From positions 1-40,623 of the forward strand of contig JAPSLQ010000009.1 in NCBI GenBank assembly GCA_031180595.1: a stretch of 40,623 nucleotides of DNA, in the 5' to 3' direction. Positions 32,511 to 40,404 of the stretch are shown one piece after another. The stretch comes from Isoptericola sp. GTDB lineage: Bacteria > Actinomycetota > Actinomycetes > Actinomycetales > Cellulomonadaceae. Both the position numbers and the translations under genes were made by a program. The notes beneath the pieces are model-generated. The model made no database searches. It was not told where the DNA came from and worked only from the letters and a program-made list of their open reading frames with translations. Position 1 is the stretch's first letter, and each line of letters starts with the position of its first letter.

Positions 32511-33569
32511 GTGACGAGCGACACGACGGGCCCCTCGAGCGACGCCGAGGACCGTGAGGAGCAGGCGCGGGTCGCCGACACCGCCGCCCGGCTCGACGAG
32601 GAGATCCTCGGCGGCCCCCGGCGCTACACGCTCGACGAGCTGGTCGAGGGCACGCGGCTCTCGCCCGAGTTCATCCAGAGCTACTGGCGGTGGCTGGGCC
32701 TGCCCGTGACCCACCCGACCGAGCCCTGGTTCACCGATGCCGACATGTGCGCGCTTCGCGAGATCGGCGACCTCGTCGACGACGCGCGGCTCGACGAGCG
32801 CGCGCAGATGACGCTCATCCGCTCGCTCGGCCACACGACCGACCGGCTCGCCCTGTGGCAGGTCGAGGCCTTCGTCGAGCTCGTCAGCCGGCGCGACGGC
32901 CTCGACGACCCGCACGCGCGCGAGGCCGTGCTGCACCAGATCCCGCAGCTGGCGGACCGTCTGTCCCGGCAGCTCGAGCACGCCTGGCGGCGCCAGCTCG
33001 CGGCGCTGACCGGCCGCCTGGCGACCGAGTTCGGCGGCGGTCGCGGCGAGGCGGCGAGCGGCGACCAGCTCCCCTTGCGCCGGGCTGTCGGGTTCGCCGA
33101 CATCGTGTCGTTCACCAAGCGCACGGCGGGCCTCGGCTCGCAGGAGCTCGCGGAGTTCGTCCAGGGGTTCGAGTCGAGGGCGCGCGACGTCATCGTCGAG
33201 GCGGGCGGTCGCGTGGTGAAGACCATCGGTGACGCGGTGCTCTTCGTGGCCGACGACGTGACGACCGGTGCCGAGGTCGCGCTCGGACTCGCGGCGCCGC
33301 ACGCCACGGAGGAGGAGATCCCCGTGCGCGTGGGCTTCGTCTGGGGCCGCGTGCTGTCACGGTTCGGCGACGTGTTCGGGCCCGACGTCAACCTCGCCTC
33401 CCGCATCACCGAGCTCGCCGAGCCGTCGACGGTGCTGGTCGACCCGCCGACGGCGGCGCTGCTCGCCTCGTCGTCCCGCTACGCGCTCACCGCGCAGCCG
33501 CCCCAGGAGGTGCAGGGCATCGGGACGATCACGCCCGTGCGGCTGCAGCGCGCGTACCGGGGCTCCTGA
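32511..33569 (+). CDS. cya: class III adenylate cyclase with N-terminal regulatory domain
   Basis: Makes cAMP from ATP. 352 residues, no membrane segment. Residues 1-175 form a helical domain resembling the regulatory domain of soluble actinobacterial cyclases (Rv1264/Rv2212 group), including RYTLDELVEGTRLSPEFIQSYW and LVDDARLDERAQMTLIRSLG. The catalytic domain (about 188-345) has both metal aspartates (Asp197 in FADIVSFT, Asp241 in IGDAVLF), the ATP-selecting pair Lys237 and Asp287, and transition-state residues Asn294 and Arg298 in VNLASRI, so it should be active. A cyclase beside birA and the carboxylase operon is also what I recall from Streptomyces coelicolor (SCO4928). Convergent with the SRAP gene. 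Confidence 0.92.
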   Translation: MTSDTTGPSSDAEDREEQARVADTAARLDEEILGGPRRYTLDELVEGTRLSPEFIQSYWRWLGLPVTHPTEPWFTDADMCALREIGDLVDDARLDERAQMTLIRSLGHTTDRLALWQVEAFVELVSRRDGLDDPHAREAVLHQIPQLADRLSRQLEHAWRRQLAALTGRLATEFGGGRGEAASGDQLPLRRAVGFADIVSFTKRTAGLGSQELAEFVQGFESRARDVIVEAGGRVVKTIGDAVLFVADDVTTGAEVALGLAAPHATEEEIPVRVGFVWGRVLSRFGDVFGPDVNLASRITELAEPSTVLVDPPTAALLASSSRYALTAQPPQEVQGIGTITPVRLQRAYRGS

Positions 33570-33582
33570 CCGCCGGGGTCAG
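33566..33582. terminator. hairpin spanning two convergent stop codons
   Basis: CTGACC-GCCGG-GGTCAG: 6-bp arms with a 5-nt loop, each arm containing the TGA of one gene. A small bidirectional terminator is possible; no T-run. Confidence 0.4.
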
Positions 33583-34358
33583 ACGCGCACGACGTCGGGG
33601 TCGAGCGGCTCGGGGTCGGGCTCGACGAGCCCGGGGTCGTTGTTCCGCACGGAGCCGACGCGGCTGCTCACCGGCGTCGTCGTCATGCGGACGTGCTCGC
33701 CTCGCACGATGTCGAACGCGTCGTCCGCCCCGACGGCCGGGTCCAGCCAGGCGTCCCAGGCGTCCCGGGGGAGGATCACGGGCATGCGGTCGTGGATGCG
33801 CTCGAGGTCCTCGGACGCGGCGGTCGTGACGACCGTCGTGGACACCAGCCACCGGTCCGGGTCGTCGTCGGCCTTGGTCGGGTCGCGCCAGAACTCGTAG
33901 AGGCCCGCGAGCGCGGCGAGCTCACCGTCCGCGGGCCGGATCCAGTACGCCTGCTTGGGGACCTTGGCGCCGGCGGGCGCTCCCTCGGGCACGGGCAGCT
34001 TGCGCCACTCGTAGTAGCCGTCGGCCGGCAGCAGGCAGCGGCGCACGGCGAGGGGCTTGGCGAACGCCGGCTTCTCGAGCAGCGTCTCGGAGCGTGCGTT
34101 GATCATGCGGGCGCCGACGCCCGGGCTCTTGGCCCACGAGGGGACCAGGCCCCAGCGCGCGACCTGCAGCGAGCGCGCGATCTCGCCCGTGCTCCTGCCG
34201 TCGATGCGCTCGGGGCGCTCGACGACGATGCGCACCGGGTCGGTCGGCGCGACGTTCCACGACGCCGGCAGCAACCGCGCGTCGTCGGCGATCCGCGCCA
34301 CGGCGAGCTCGTCAGCGATGTCCTCGGCGTCCCGGAAGGACCCGTACCTGCCGCACAT
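33579..34358 (-). CDS. SRAP-domain DNA-protein crosslink protein (YedK/HMCES family)
   Basis: Binds abasic sites in single-stranded DNA and shields them by a thiazolidine crosslink from Cys2. 259 residues. The start is fixed by biology: Met1 must be removed to expose Cys2 in MCGRYGSF, so ATG 34358 is right despite 47 upstream in-frame codons. Other conserved residues are the Asn in WNVAPT, the Glu in GYYEW and the His in ERIHDRMP. The C-terminal tail (about 225-259) is acidic and Pro-rich. GACGAT on the minus strand (34370-34365) lies 6 nt upstream. Divergent from an MFS exporter. I see no LexA-type box in the gap. Confidence 0.94.
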   Translation of the reverse strand: MCGRYGSFRDAEDIADELAVARIADDARLLPASWNVAPTDPVRIVVERPERIDGRSTGEIARSLQVARWGLVPSWAKSPGVGARMINARSETLLEKPAFAKPLAVRRCLLPADGYYEWRKLPVPEGAPAGAKVPKQAYWIRPADGELAALAGLYEFWRDPTKADDDPDRWLVSTTVVTTAASEDLERIHDRMPVILPRDAWDAWLDPAVGADDAFDIVRGEHVRMTTTPVSSRVGSVRNNDPGLVEPDPEPLDPDVVRV

Positions 34359-34450
34359 GGCTCCATCGTCGCGCACGCCACCGACAGTCGCGTGGCGCCT
34401 CGCGTGCGACCCGGTGAGGGGGATCACGGGTGTCACCCTCCCGATCCTCG

Positions 34451-34467
34451 TATCGTTTCGATAGGAT
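34451..34467 (+). promoter_or_regulatory. palindromic operator overlapping the -10 of the Bcr/CflA exporter
   Basis: TATCG-TTT-CGATA (34451-34463) overlaps the hexamer TAGGAT (34462-34467), which is followed by 7 nt and ATG 34475. A repressor bound to the palindrome would block the promoter, a layout common for drug-inducible efflux genes. No regulator gene is adjacent. Confidence 0.5.
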
Positions 34468-34474
34468 GGCGGCC

Positions 34475-35713
34475 ATGCCTGAGCCATCCTCCGCGACACC
34501 CGTGCGCGTCCGTTCGCCGTACCGCTGGGTGCTCATGCTGGGGGCGCTGGCCGCGCTGCCCGCGTTCACCGTGGACATGTACCTGCCGTCGCTGCCCGAG
34601 GTCGCCGCCGACCTCGGGTCCACCCCCTCGTTCGCGCAGCTGTCCGTCTCGGTCATGCTCATCGGCGGTGCCGCCGGCCAGCTGGTGATCGGTCCGCTGT
34701 CCGACCGGTACGGCCGCCGCGCCCCCTTGCTGTGGGGGCTCGCCCTGCACGTCCTCACGTCCCTGCTCTGCGCGATCGCCCCGGACATGACGATGCTGAT
34801 CGCGCTGCGCCTGCTGCAGGGCTTCTTCAACGCCGCGTGCGGCGTGGCGGCGATGGCGGTCGTGCGGGACCGTTTCGTGGGCGCCGAGGCGGCCCGGATC
34901 CTGTCCCGCCTCATGCTCGTCATCGGCGTCGCGCCCATGCTCGCGCCGACGTTCGGCTCGGCCGTCGCCGCGGCCGCGAGCTGGCGCTGGGTCTTCGTGG
35001 CCCTCGCGCTCGGTGGTGTGGCGATGGCGCTGGTCGTGTGGCGGCTCATGCCCGAGACGCTCCCGGTCGCCCGGCGCCAGTCCGGGCGCCTGGGCTCGGT
35101 GTTCTCGGGGTACCGGACGCTGCTGGCGGACCGGCAGTTCATGGCGCTCGCCGTCCTCCCCGGGCTCGGGATGGCGGTCCTCATGAGCTACGTCGTGGGC
35201 TCGCCCTTCGTCTTCCAGGAGGGCTACGGGCTGTCGCACGGCGAGTTCGCGCTGCTCTTCGCGCTCAACGGGCTCGGCCTCGTGCTCTCCGCCCAGGTCA
35301 ACGCCGCTCTCGTGCGCAAGATCGCGCCGATCCGGCTGCTGCGGGCGGCCCTGGCGATGCAGGGTGTGTTCGCGGTCGGGCTGCTGGTCGTGGCGTTCAC
35401 GGAGGTCGGCGGCCTCATCGGCCTGCTCGCCGTGCTGTGGGTCGTGCTCGCCTTCCAGGGCCTGATCCCCGCCAACGCGTCGGCGATCGCGCTGTCCCGG
35501 CACGGTGAGCGCGCCGGCTCGGCCGCCGCGGTCATCGGCGCGGTGCAGTCGGGCGTCGCCGGCCTCGTCTCGCCCCTGGTGGGCGTGATCGGCGGAGGCG
35601 TCGTCGCGATGGCGTCCGTGATGCTCGGTGCGCTGGTGTGCGCTCTGATCGTGCTCGCCGTCGCGACGCCCGCCTACCGCCGCGGCGGCTGGGTCGAGAT
35701 GTCCCACGGCTGA
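34475..35713 (+). CDS. Bcr/CflA-family MFS multidrug exporter
   Basis: Drug:H+ antiporter of the inner membrane, 412 residues, about 12 helices. Helix 1 carries LAALPAFTVDMYLPSLPEVA, the Bcr/CflA signature (acidic residue in the first helix and D-x-Y-x-P-x-x-P). The helix 2-3 loop has GPLSDRYGRRAPLL (MFS motif A), and helix 5 has IGVAPMLAPTFG (motif C of drug antiporters). ATG 34475 is chosen because TAGGAT is 7 nt upstream; the ATG at 34466 overlaps that hexamer. The substrate (bicyclomycin, sulfonamide or other) cannot be read from sequence. Confidence 0.9.
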   Translation: MPEPSSATPVRVRSPYRWVLMLGALAALPAFTVDMYLPSLPEVAADLGSTPSFAQLSVSVMLIGGAAGQLVIGPLSDRYGRRAPLLWGLALHVLTSLLCAIAPDMTMLIALRLLQGFFNAACGVAAMAVVRDRFVGAEAARILSRLMLVIGVAPMLAPTFGSAVAAAASWRWVFVALALGGVAMALVVWRLMPETLPVARRQSGRLGSVFSGYRTLLADRQFMALAVLPGLGMAVLMSYVVGSPFVFQEGYGLSHGEFALLFALNGLGLVLSAQVNAALVRKIAPIRLLRAALAMQGVFAVGLLVVAFTEVGGLIGLLAVLWVVLAFQGLIPANASAIALSRHGERAGSAAAVIGAVQSGVAGLVSPLVGVIGGGVVAMASVMLGALVCALIVLAVATPAYRRGGWVEMSHG

Positions 35714-35730
35714 CCCGACGCCGCGCCGGA

Positions 35731-35774
35731 GTTCACCCGCGCGACGGCAAGGTTTCACGCCGGGTTCCGCCCGT
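35731..35774 (+). promoter_or_regulatory. PHO-box-like array of 11-nt direct repeat units
   Basis: Units start at 35731 (GTTCACCCGCG), 35742 (poor match), 35753 (TTTCACGCCGG) and 35764 (GTTCCGCCCGT), exactly 11 nt apart. The first is a perfect GTTCACC core; the third and fourth match 5 of 7 core positions. This is the architecture of Streptomyces PhoP sites. The array ends 29 nt before the ATG, over the -35 region of TGGGAT (35791-35796), which is 7 nt before ATG 35804. Confidence 0.55.
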
Positions 35775-35803
35775 CGTCGCCCGACGCCGGTGGGATCGGA
35801 GGC

Positions 35804-38056
35804 ATGACACGCCCACCGCTCGCCCGCACCGTCGCGGCCTCGGTCGCCGCGACCCTCCTGCTCACGACCGCCGCGGCCGGCGCCTCGGCCGCCGGCCGCC
35901 CGGCGCCCGGCGAGGACCGCCGCACCTCGACGCACCTCGTGCCCACCCTCGTCGGGCGCGCGACGCTCGACGCCGACTTCCTCGCCGACGGCCCGCCGTC
36001 GGGCGCCGACGCCAGCCCGGCCAACGGGCGCCAGGGCCCGTGGGACGGCCAGATCATCCCCGGGTTCTCGGCGATGGTCGACAACGGCGACGGCACGTTC
36101 TGGGCCCAGCCGGACAACGGGTTCGGCACCAAGGGGAACTCGGCCGACTTCCTGCTGCGCAACTACCTCGTGAGGCCCGGCTGGGACGACGGCTCGTCGG
36201 GCTCGGGCGAGATCGAGATCCTCGACCACGTCGACTACGACGACGCGAACGGCGTCCTCGACTTCCCGATCGTGAACGAGGGCACCACCGAGCGCCTGCT
36301 CACCGGCGCCGACTTCGACATCGAGTCGGTCGTGCGCGCCAAGGACGGCACGTTCTGGGTCGGCGAGGAGTTCGGCCCGTTCGTGCTGCACTTCGACGCC
36401 GACGGCACGCTGCTGGACGCGCCCGTCGGGCTGCCGGGCGGCCTGAAGTCCCCGCAGAACCCGTACCTGGCCGACGGCGAGACGCCGGGCGTGCGCGCCA
36501 GCAGCGGCTTCGAGGCGATGAGCGCCTCGCCGGACGGCCGCTACCTCTACCCGGTCGTCGAGAACGCCCTCGCCGGCGAGACCGACGAGCGCCGCCGGGT
36601 GATCTACGAGTTCGACACGCGCCGCGGCGAGTACACCGACCGCACGTGGAGCTACCAGGTCGACCTCCCGGGCAACCTCGTGGGCGACTCGTTCACCGTG
36701 GGCAAGGACCGGTTCTGGTTCGTCGAGCGCGACAACTGGGACGGCGAGGCGTCCGTGATCAAGCGCGTCTACGAGGTCGACCTGCGCAAGGTCGACGCCG
36801 AGGGCTACGTGTCCAAGGAGCTGGTGCTCGACGCGCTCGGCGTCGCGAACCCGCTGGGCATCGACGCCGGCGAGGGGTACGGCCTGGGCGAGACCTTCTC
36901 GCTGCCGGTGCAGTCGTTCGAGACGGTGCTGCGCCTGCGCGACGGCCGCATCCTCATCGGCAACGACAACAACTACCCGGGCAACGACGCGCGCGTCCCC
37001 GGCGAGCCCGACGACACGGAGATGGCGCTGATCGAGCTGCGGCGCGAGCGGGTCCGCGACGACGGCGTGACCGTCGTCGGCCACCGCGGGGCGTCCGGCT
37101 ACCGGCCCGAGCACACGCTCGCCGCGTACGAGCAGGCGATCCTGCAGTGCGCGGACTACATCGAGCCCGACGTCGTCGCGACGAAGGACGGCGTGCTGGT
37201 GGCCCGGCACGAGAACGAGATCGGCGGCACGACCGACGTCGCCGACCGGCCTGAGTTCGCCGGCCGCCGCACCACCAAGGTCATCGACGGGCGCCGGATC
37301 ACCGGCTGGTTCACCGAGGACTTCACGCTCGCCGAGCTCCGGACGCTGCGCGCAGTCGAGCGCATCCCCGCCGTGCGGCCCGGCAGCGCCGCGTTCGACG
37401 GCCTCTACCAGGTGCCGACGCTCGACGAGGTCCTGGACCTCGCCCGCACCTCGCGCACGTGCGACGGCAAGCCGGTCGGGGTGTACCCCGAGACCAAGCA
37501 CCCCACGTACTTCGACTCGATCGGCCTGTCGCTCGAGGAGCCGCTCGTGGCCGAGCTCGAGGCCAACGGGTTCGACGACGCCCGCGCGCCGGTCATCGTC
37601 CAGTCGTTCGAGACGGGCAACCTGCGCGAGCTCGACGCCATGACGGACGTGCCGCTCGCGCAGCTCGTCTCGAGCAACGGCGCACCGTACGACCTCGTCG
37701 CGGCGGGCGACCCCCGCACGTACGCGGACCTGGTGACGCCCGCGGGCCTCGCCGAGATCGCCACGTACGCCGACGGTGTCGGGCTGGAGAAGAACGTCAT
37801 GATCCCGCGCCGCCCCGACGGCACGCTGGGCGAGCCGACGTCGGTCATCGCCGACGCGCACGCGGCCGGTCTGGAGGTCCACGGCTGGACGTTCCGCGCC
37901 GAGAACCAGTTCCTGCCGGCCGAGTTCCGCTCCTCGTCCGACCCGGCCGCGCCGGGCGACCTCGCGGGCGAGATCCGGGCGTTCCTCGACGCCGGGATGG
38001 ACGGGCTCTTCAGCGACCACCCCGACGCCGCCGTCGCGGCCGTCGCCGCGCGCTGA
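35804..38056 (+). CDS. secreted phytase-like esterase / glycerophosphodiester phosphodiesterase fusion
   Basis: Exported enzyme predicted to free phosphate from organic phosphoesters. 750 residues. A signal peptide (residues 1 to about 29, ending ASA) is followed by an esterase-like-phytase (beta-propeller) domain at about 60-415: GFSAMVDNGDGTFWAQPDNG, WVGEEFGPFV and IGNDNNYPG. A GDPD TIM barrel fills about 422-745, with catalytic HRGASG (His427, Arg428), PEHT, metal ligands Glu454 and Asp456 in IEPD, and His469 in the RHENE segment. No cell-wall anchor is seen, so it is probably released. GGAGG abuts the ATG, too close for a normal ribosome site. The upstream PHO-box-like array suggests induction by phosphate starvation. 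Confidence 0.9.
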   Translation: MTRPPLARTVAASVAATLLLTTAAAGASAAGRPAPGEDRRTSTHLVPTLVGRATLDADFLADGPPSGADASPANGRQGPWDGQIIPGFSAMVDNGDGTFWAQPDNGFGTKGNSADFLLRNYLVRPGWDDGSSGSGEIEILDHVDYDDANGVLDFPIVNEGTTERLLTGADFDIESVVRAKDGTFWVGEEFGPFVLHFDADGTLLDAPVGLPGGLKSPQNPYLADGETPGVRASSGFEAMSASPDGRYLYPVVENALAGETDERRRVIYEFDTRRGEYTDRTWSYQVDLPGNLVGDSFTVGKDRFWFVERDNWDGEASVIKRVYEVDLRKVDAEGYVSKELVLDALGVANPLGIDAGEGYGLGETFSLPVQSFETVLRLRDGRILIGNDNNYPGNDARVPGEPDDTEMALIELRRERVRDDGVTVVGHRGASGYRPEHTLAAYEQAILQCADYIEPDVVATKDGVLVARHENEIGGTTDVADRPEFAGRRTTKVIDGRRITGWFTEDFTLAELRTLRAVERIPAVRPGSAAFDGLYQVPTLDEVLDLARTSRTCDGKPVGVYPETKHPTYFDSIGLSLEEPLVAELEANGFDDARAPVIVQSFETGNLRELDAMTDVPLAQLVSSNGAPYDLVAAGDPRTYADLVTPAGLAEIATYADGVGLEKNVMIPRRPDGTLGEPTSVIADAHAAGLEVHGWTFRAENQFLPAEFRSSSDPAAPGDLAGEIRAFLDAGMDGLFSDHPDAAVAAVAAR

Positions 38057-38076
38057 ACGGCGGCTGACCTGCGCGG

Positions 38077-38100
38077 GGTGCGCTGCGCACCGCCTATGCT
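38077..38100 (+). promoter_or_regulatory. LCP gene promoter with inverted repeat
   Basis: GGTGCGC-T-GCGCACC (38077-38091) lies immediately upstream of TATGCT (38095-38100), which is 6 nt before GTG 38107. The repeat could be an operator over the -35 or the terminator of the preceding gene. Confidence 0.45.
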
Positions 38101-38106
38101 CGGCGT

Positions 38107-39423
38107 GTGCAGCGCACCCCACCCCGGCATGCGGTCAGCCTGGCATCGCACCGGATCGCCCGTTCCGTGGCGCTCGTCGTGACAGGCGCGGTCGCCCTCG
38201 TCGCCACGGGCGCCCTCGCGTCGTACCTCGACCTGCAGTCCCAGCTGGACGTCTCCGACGTCGACGCGCTGCTGGGGGAGGAACGCTCCCGCCCGCCGGT
38301 GGTCGCGGAGAACCACGACCCGACCGACCCGTTCGCCGGACAGGCGCTCAACATCCTCGTCATGGGCACCGACTTCCGTGACGAGGAGAACGCCGCCATC
38401 GCCGGCGAGGGGGACGAGTTCCACTCGGACACGACGCTGCTGGTGCACATCTCGGGGGACCGCAGCCGCATCGAGGCGGTGTCGATCCCGCGCGACTCGC
38501 TCGTCGACATCCCCGCGTGCCCGCGCACCGACGGCAGCACCTCGAGGCCGCACCGCGACACCATGTTCAACTCGGCGTTCACCATCGGTGGCGGGGACGA
38601 CCGGGACGTCACGGGCGCGGCCGCGTGCACGATCCTGACGGTCGAGTCCCTCACGGGCGTGCGCGTCACCGACCACATGGTCGTCGAGATGACGGGCGTG
38701 GTCGACGTCGTCGACGCGATCGGCGGCGTGCGGATGTGCCTGCCCGAGCCGGTCAAGGGCCGCAAGGTGGAGCTCGACCTGCAGGCGGGGGAGCAGCGGC
38801 TCGACGGGTACACCGCGATCAACTTCCTGCGCGCCCGGCAGGGCTCGGGCATGGGGCTCGAGATGGGCAGCGACCTGGGGCGCATCGAGCGCCAGCAGGC
38901 CTTCTTCGACGCGATGATGCGCGAGGTGCTCTCGCAGAACCTCATCACCGACTCGGCGCGGCTGTACCGGGTGGTCCGCGAGGTGCTCCAGTCGATCAGC
39001 ACCGGACCCGACCTGGCGAACCCGGCGGCGCTCGCGGGCCTCGCGTGGAGCCTGCGCAACATCGACCCGGCCCAGATCGTGTTCACGTCCGTCCCGGTCG
39101 TGGACGCGCCGACCAACCGCAACCGCGTGGTGTGGACGAGCGACGCCGACGAGATCTGGGAGCGCATCAAGGCGGACCAGCCGCCTCCCGGCAGCCCGGA
39201 GCCGTCGCCGTCCGCGTCGTCGCCGGGCAGCCCTGCGCCCGGTACCCCCGGGTCCGGATCCTCTTCGCCCGGGACGACGGGCGGAGGCTCGGACGACGAG
39301 CCCTCCGACGACGCGACGGGTGGCGCGACGCCGGCACCGTCCGGCGGCGCGACGGCGGGCGCCGAGCCCACACCGTCACCGAGCCCGTCCCTGCGCGAGG
39401 GTGTCTGCCCGAACGCCGGCTGA
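38107..39423 (+). CDS. LCP (LytR-CpsA-Psr) family cell-wall polymer ligase
   Basis: Transfers glycopolymers from lipid carrier to peptidoglycan outside the membrane. 438 residues: short basic N-terminus, one helix (19-39), LCP domain about 80-335, then a long Pro/Ser/Gly/Asp tail (359-431). Conserved LCP elements: NILVMGTD (82-89), SDTTLLVHI (Asp108), VSIPRDSLV (Arg129, Asp130), NSAFTIGG, GGVRMCLPEPV, and DLGRIERQQAF (Arg259, Arg262). The low-complexity tail looks like a wall-spanning extension. TATGCT 6 nt upstream supports GTG 38107. The related M. tuberculosis Rv3267 lies near the mannosyl nucleotide genes, consistent with manC at the other end of this window. Confidence 0.92.
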   Translation: MQRTPPRHAVSLASHRIARSVALVVTGAVALVATGALASYLDLQSQLDVSDVDALLGEERSRPPVVAENHDPTDPFAGQALNILVMGTDFRDEENAAIAGEGDEFHSDTTLLVHISGDRSRIEAVSIPRDSLVDIPACPRTDGSTSRPHRDTMFNSAFTIGGGDDRDVTGAAACTILTVESLTGVRVTDHMVVEMTGVVDVVDAIGGVRMCLPEPVKGRKVELDLQAGEQRLDGYTAINFLRARQGSGMGLEMGSDLGRIERQQAFFDAMMREVLSQNLITDSARLYRVVREVLQSISTGPDLANPAALAGLAWSLRNIDPAQIVFTSVPVVDAPTNRNRVVWTSDADEIWERIKADQPPPGSPEPSPSASSPGSPAPGTPGSGSSSPGTTGGGSDDEPSDDATGGATPAPSGGATAGAEPTPSPSPSLREGVCPNAG

Positions 39424-39425
39424 GG

Positions 39426-40367
39426 TCACAGCGGCAGCAGGGTCCTGCGTGCTTCGGCTCGCAGGGCGTCCGCGACGCGGTCGAGGACCTGCGAGCGCAG
39501 CTTCCACTGCTGGAGGTAGAGCGCCACGTCGACGGCGGCGTCGTCGTCGAGCATGACGACGTCGTCCGCGGCGTCGTCGACGAGCGGGAAGCGGGCGCCT
39601 GGGCGGGCGATCGGGCCCCACATGCCCCAGCCGAGCCCGAGGCGGATCGCCTCGAGGAACTCGGCGGTGCTCGGCACGTGGTGGCGCGGCGGGTCGGGCA
39701 CCGGCCCGCCCGCGGCCGCCGCGAGGTCGCGCAGCCAGCGGTCCTGCAGGTCGTCGGTCCGGGCGAACACCACCATGGGCGCGCGGTCGAGCGCCTCGAT
39801 CGTCGGGCCGTCGGGGAACCAGCGCCCGACGACGGAGCGCGCGGCCGCGGGCCGGTAGCGCATGACGCCGAGCGGCACCGAGGAGCAGCCCTGCACCGGC
39901 TCGCGCTGGGACGTGATGGCCGCCATGACGGCGCCTGCGGGCAGCAGGTCGACGGTCCGGTCCTGGTCGGCGGTGTGCAGGTCGAAGCAGACGCCGTCGA
40001 CGCGGGCCAGGGCCGGCATCACCCACGCCGCGAGGGAGTCGGCGTTGACGGCGAGCGGGACGGTGACCGGCCGGGCGCCGTCGGGGGAGTCCTCCGGGGA
40101 ACCGCTGGCGGCGGGGCCGAGCTCGCGCGCGGCCTCCGCCCCGAGCAGCTCGACCTGCCGGGCGAGCCGGAGCAGCGTGCGGCCGGGCTCGGTGGGCTCC
40201 ACGGGGCGGGTGCGGCGCACGAGCACCCCGCCTGCGGCGTTCTCCAGCGCGCGGATGCGCTGGCTCACGGCCGACGGGGTGACGTGGAGCGAGCGCGCCG
40301 CCGCCTCGAACGATCCCTCCGCCACCACGGCGGCCAGTGCCTCGAGCTGTCCGGAGTCCCAGCGCAT
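39426..40367 (-). CDS. lysG: LysR-family regulator, LysG/ArgP type
   Basis: Controls basic amino acid export. 313 residues: N-terminal winged helix-turn-helix (about 1-60, with AVVAEGSFEAAARSLHVTPSAVSQRIRALE split across the motif) and a C-terminal effector-binding domain. Divergence from a LysE-type exporter makes the assignment LysG, which in Corynebacterium glutamicum activates lysE in response to lysine, arginine or histidine. GATACT on the minus strand (40379-40374) is 6 nt before ATG 40367, inside a dyad, suggesting autoregulation. The stop is 2 nt from the LCP gene's stop on the other strand. Confidence 0.93.
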   Translation of the reverse strand: MRWDSGQLEALAAVVAEGSFEAAARSLHVTPSAVSQRIRALENAAGGVLVRRTRPVEPTEPGRTLLRLARQVELLGAEAARELGPAASGSPEDSPDGARPVTVPLAVNADSLAAWVMPALARVDGVCFDLHTADQDRTVDLLPAGAVMAAITSQREPVQGCSSVPLGVMRYRPAAARSVVGRWFPDGPTIEALDRAPMVVFARTDDLQDRWLRDLAAAAGGPVPDPPRHHVPSTAEFLEAIRLGLGWGMWGPIARPGARFPLVDDAADDVVMLDDDAAVDVALYLQQWKLRSQVLDRVADALRAEARRTLLPL

Positions 40368-40370
40368 GAG

Positions 40371-40385
40371 TGAAGTATCGCTTCA
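40371..40385. promoter_or_regulatory. dyad in the lysG-lysE gap, probable LysG site
   Basis: TGAAG-TATCG-CTTCA: 5-bp arms, 5-nt centre. The 15-bp spacing is typical of LysR-type recognition sites, and it overlaps the predicted lysG -10. Confidence 0.5.
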
Positions 40386-40404
40386 TCGGCGTAAGAAGGA
40401 ACAG

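Noticed and set aside
34433-38122. A 1229-codon minus-strand open frame opposite the Bcr/CflA exporter and the phytase-GDPD gene
   Set aside because: Composition is typical of the antisense of GC-rich genes (Arg, Val, Asp, Glu, His repeats), and both plus-strand genes are clearly genuine.
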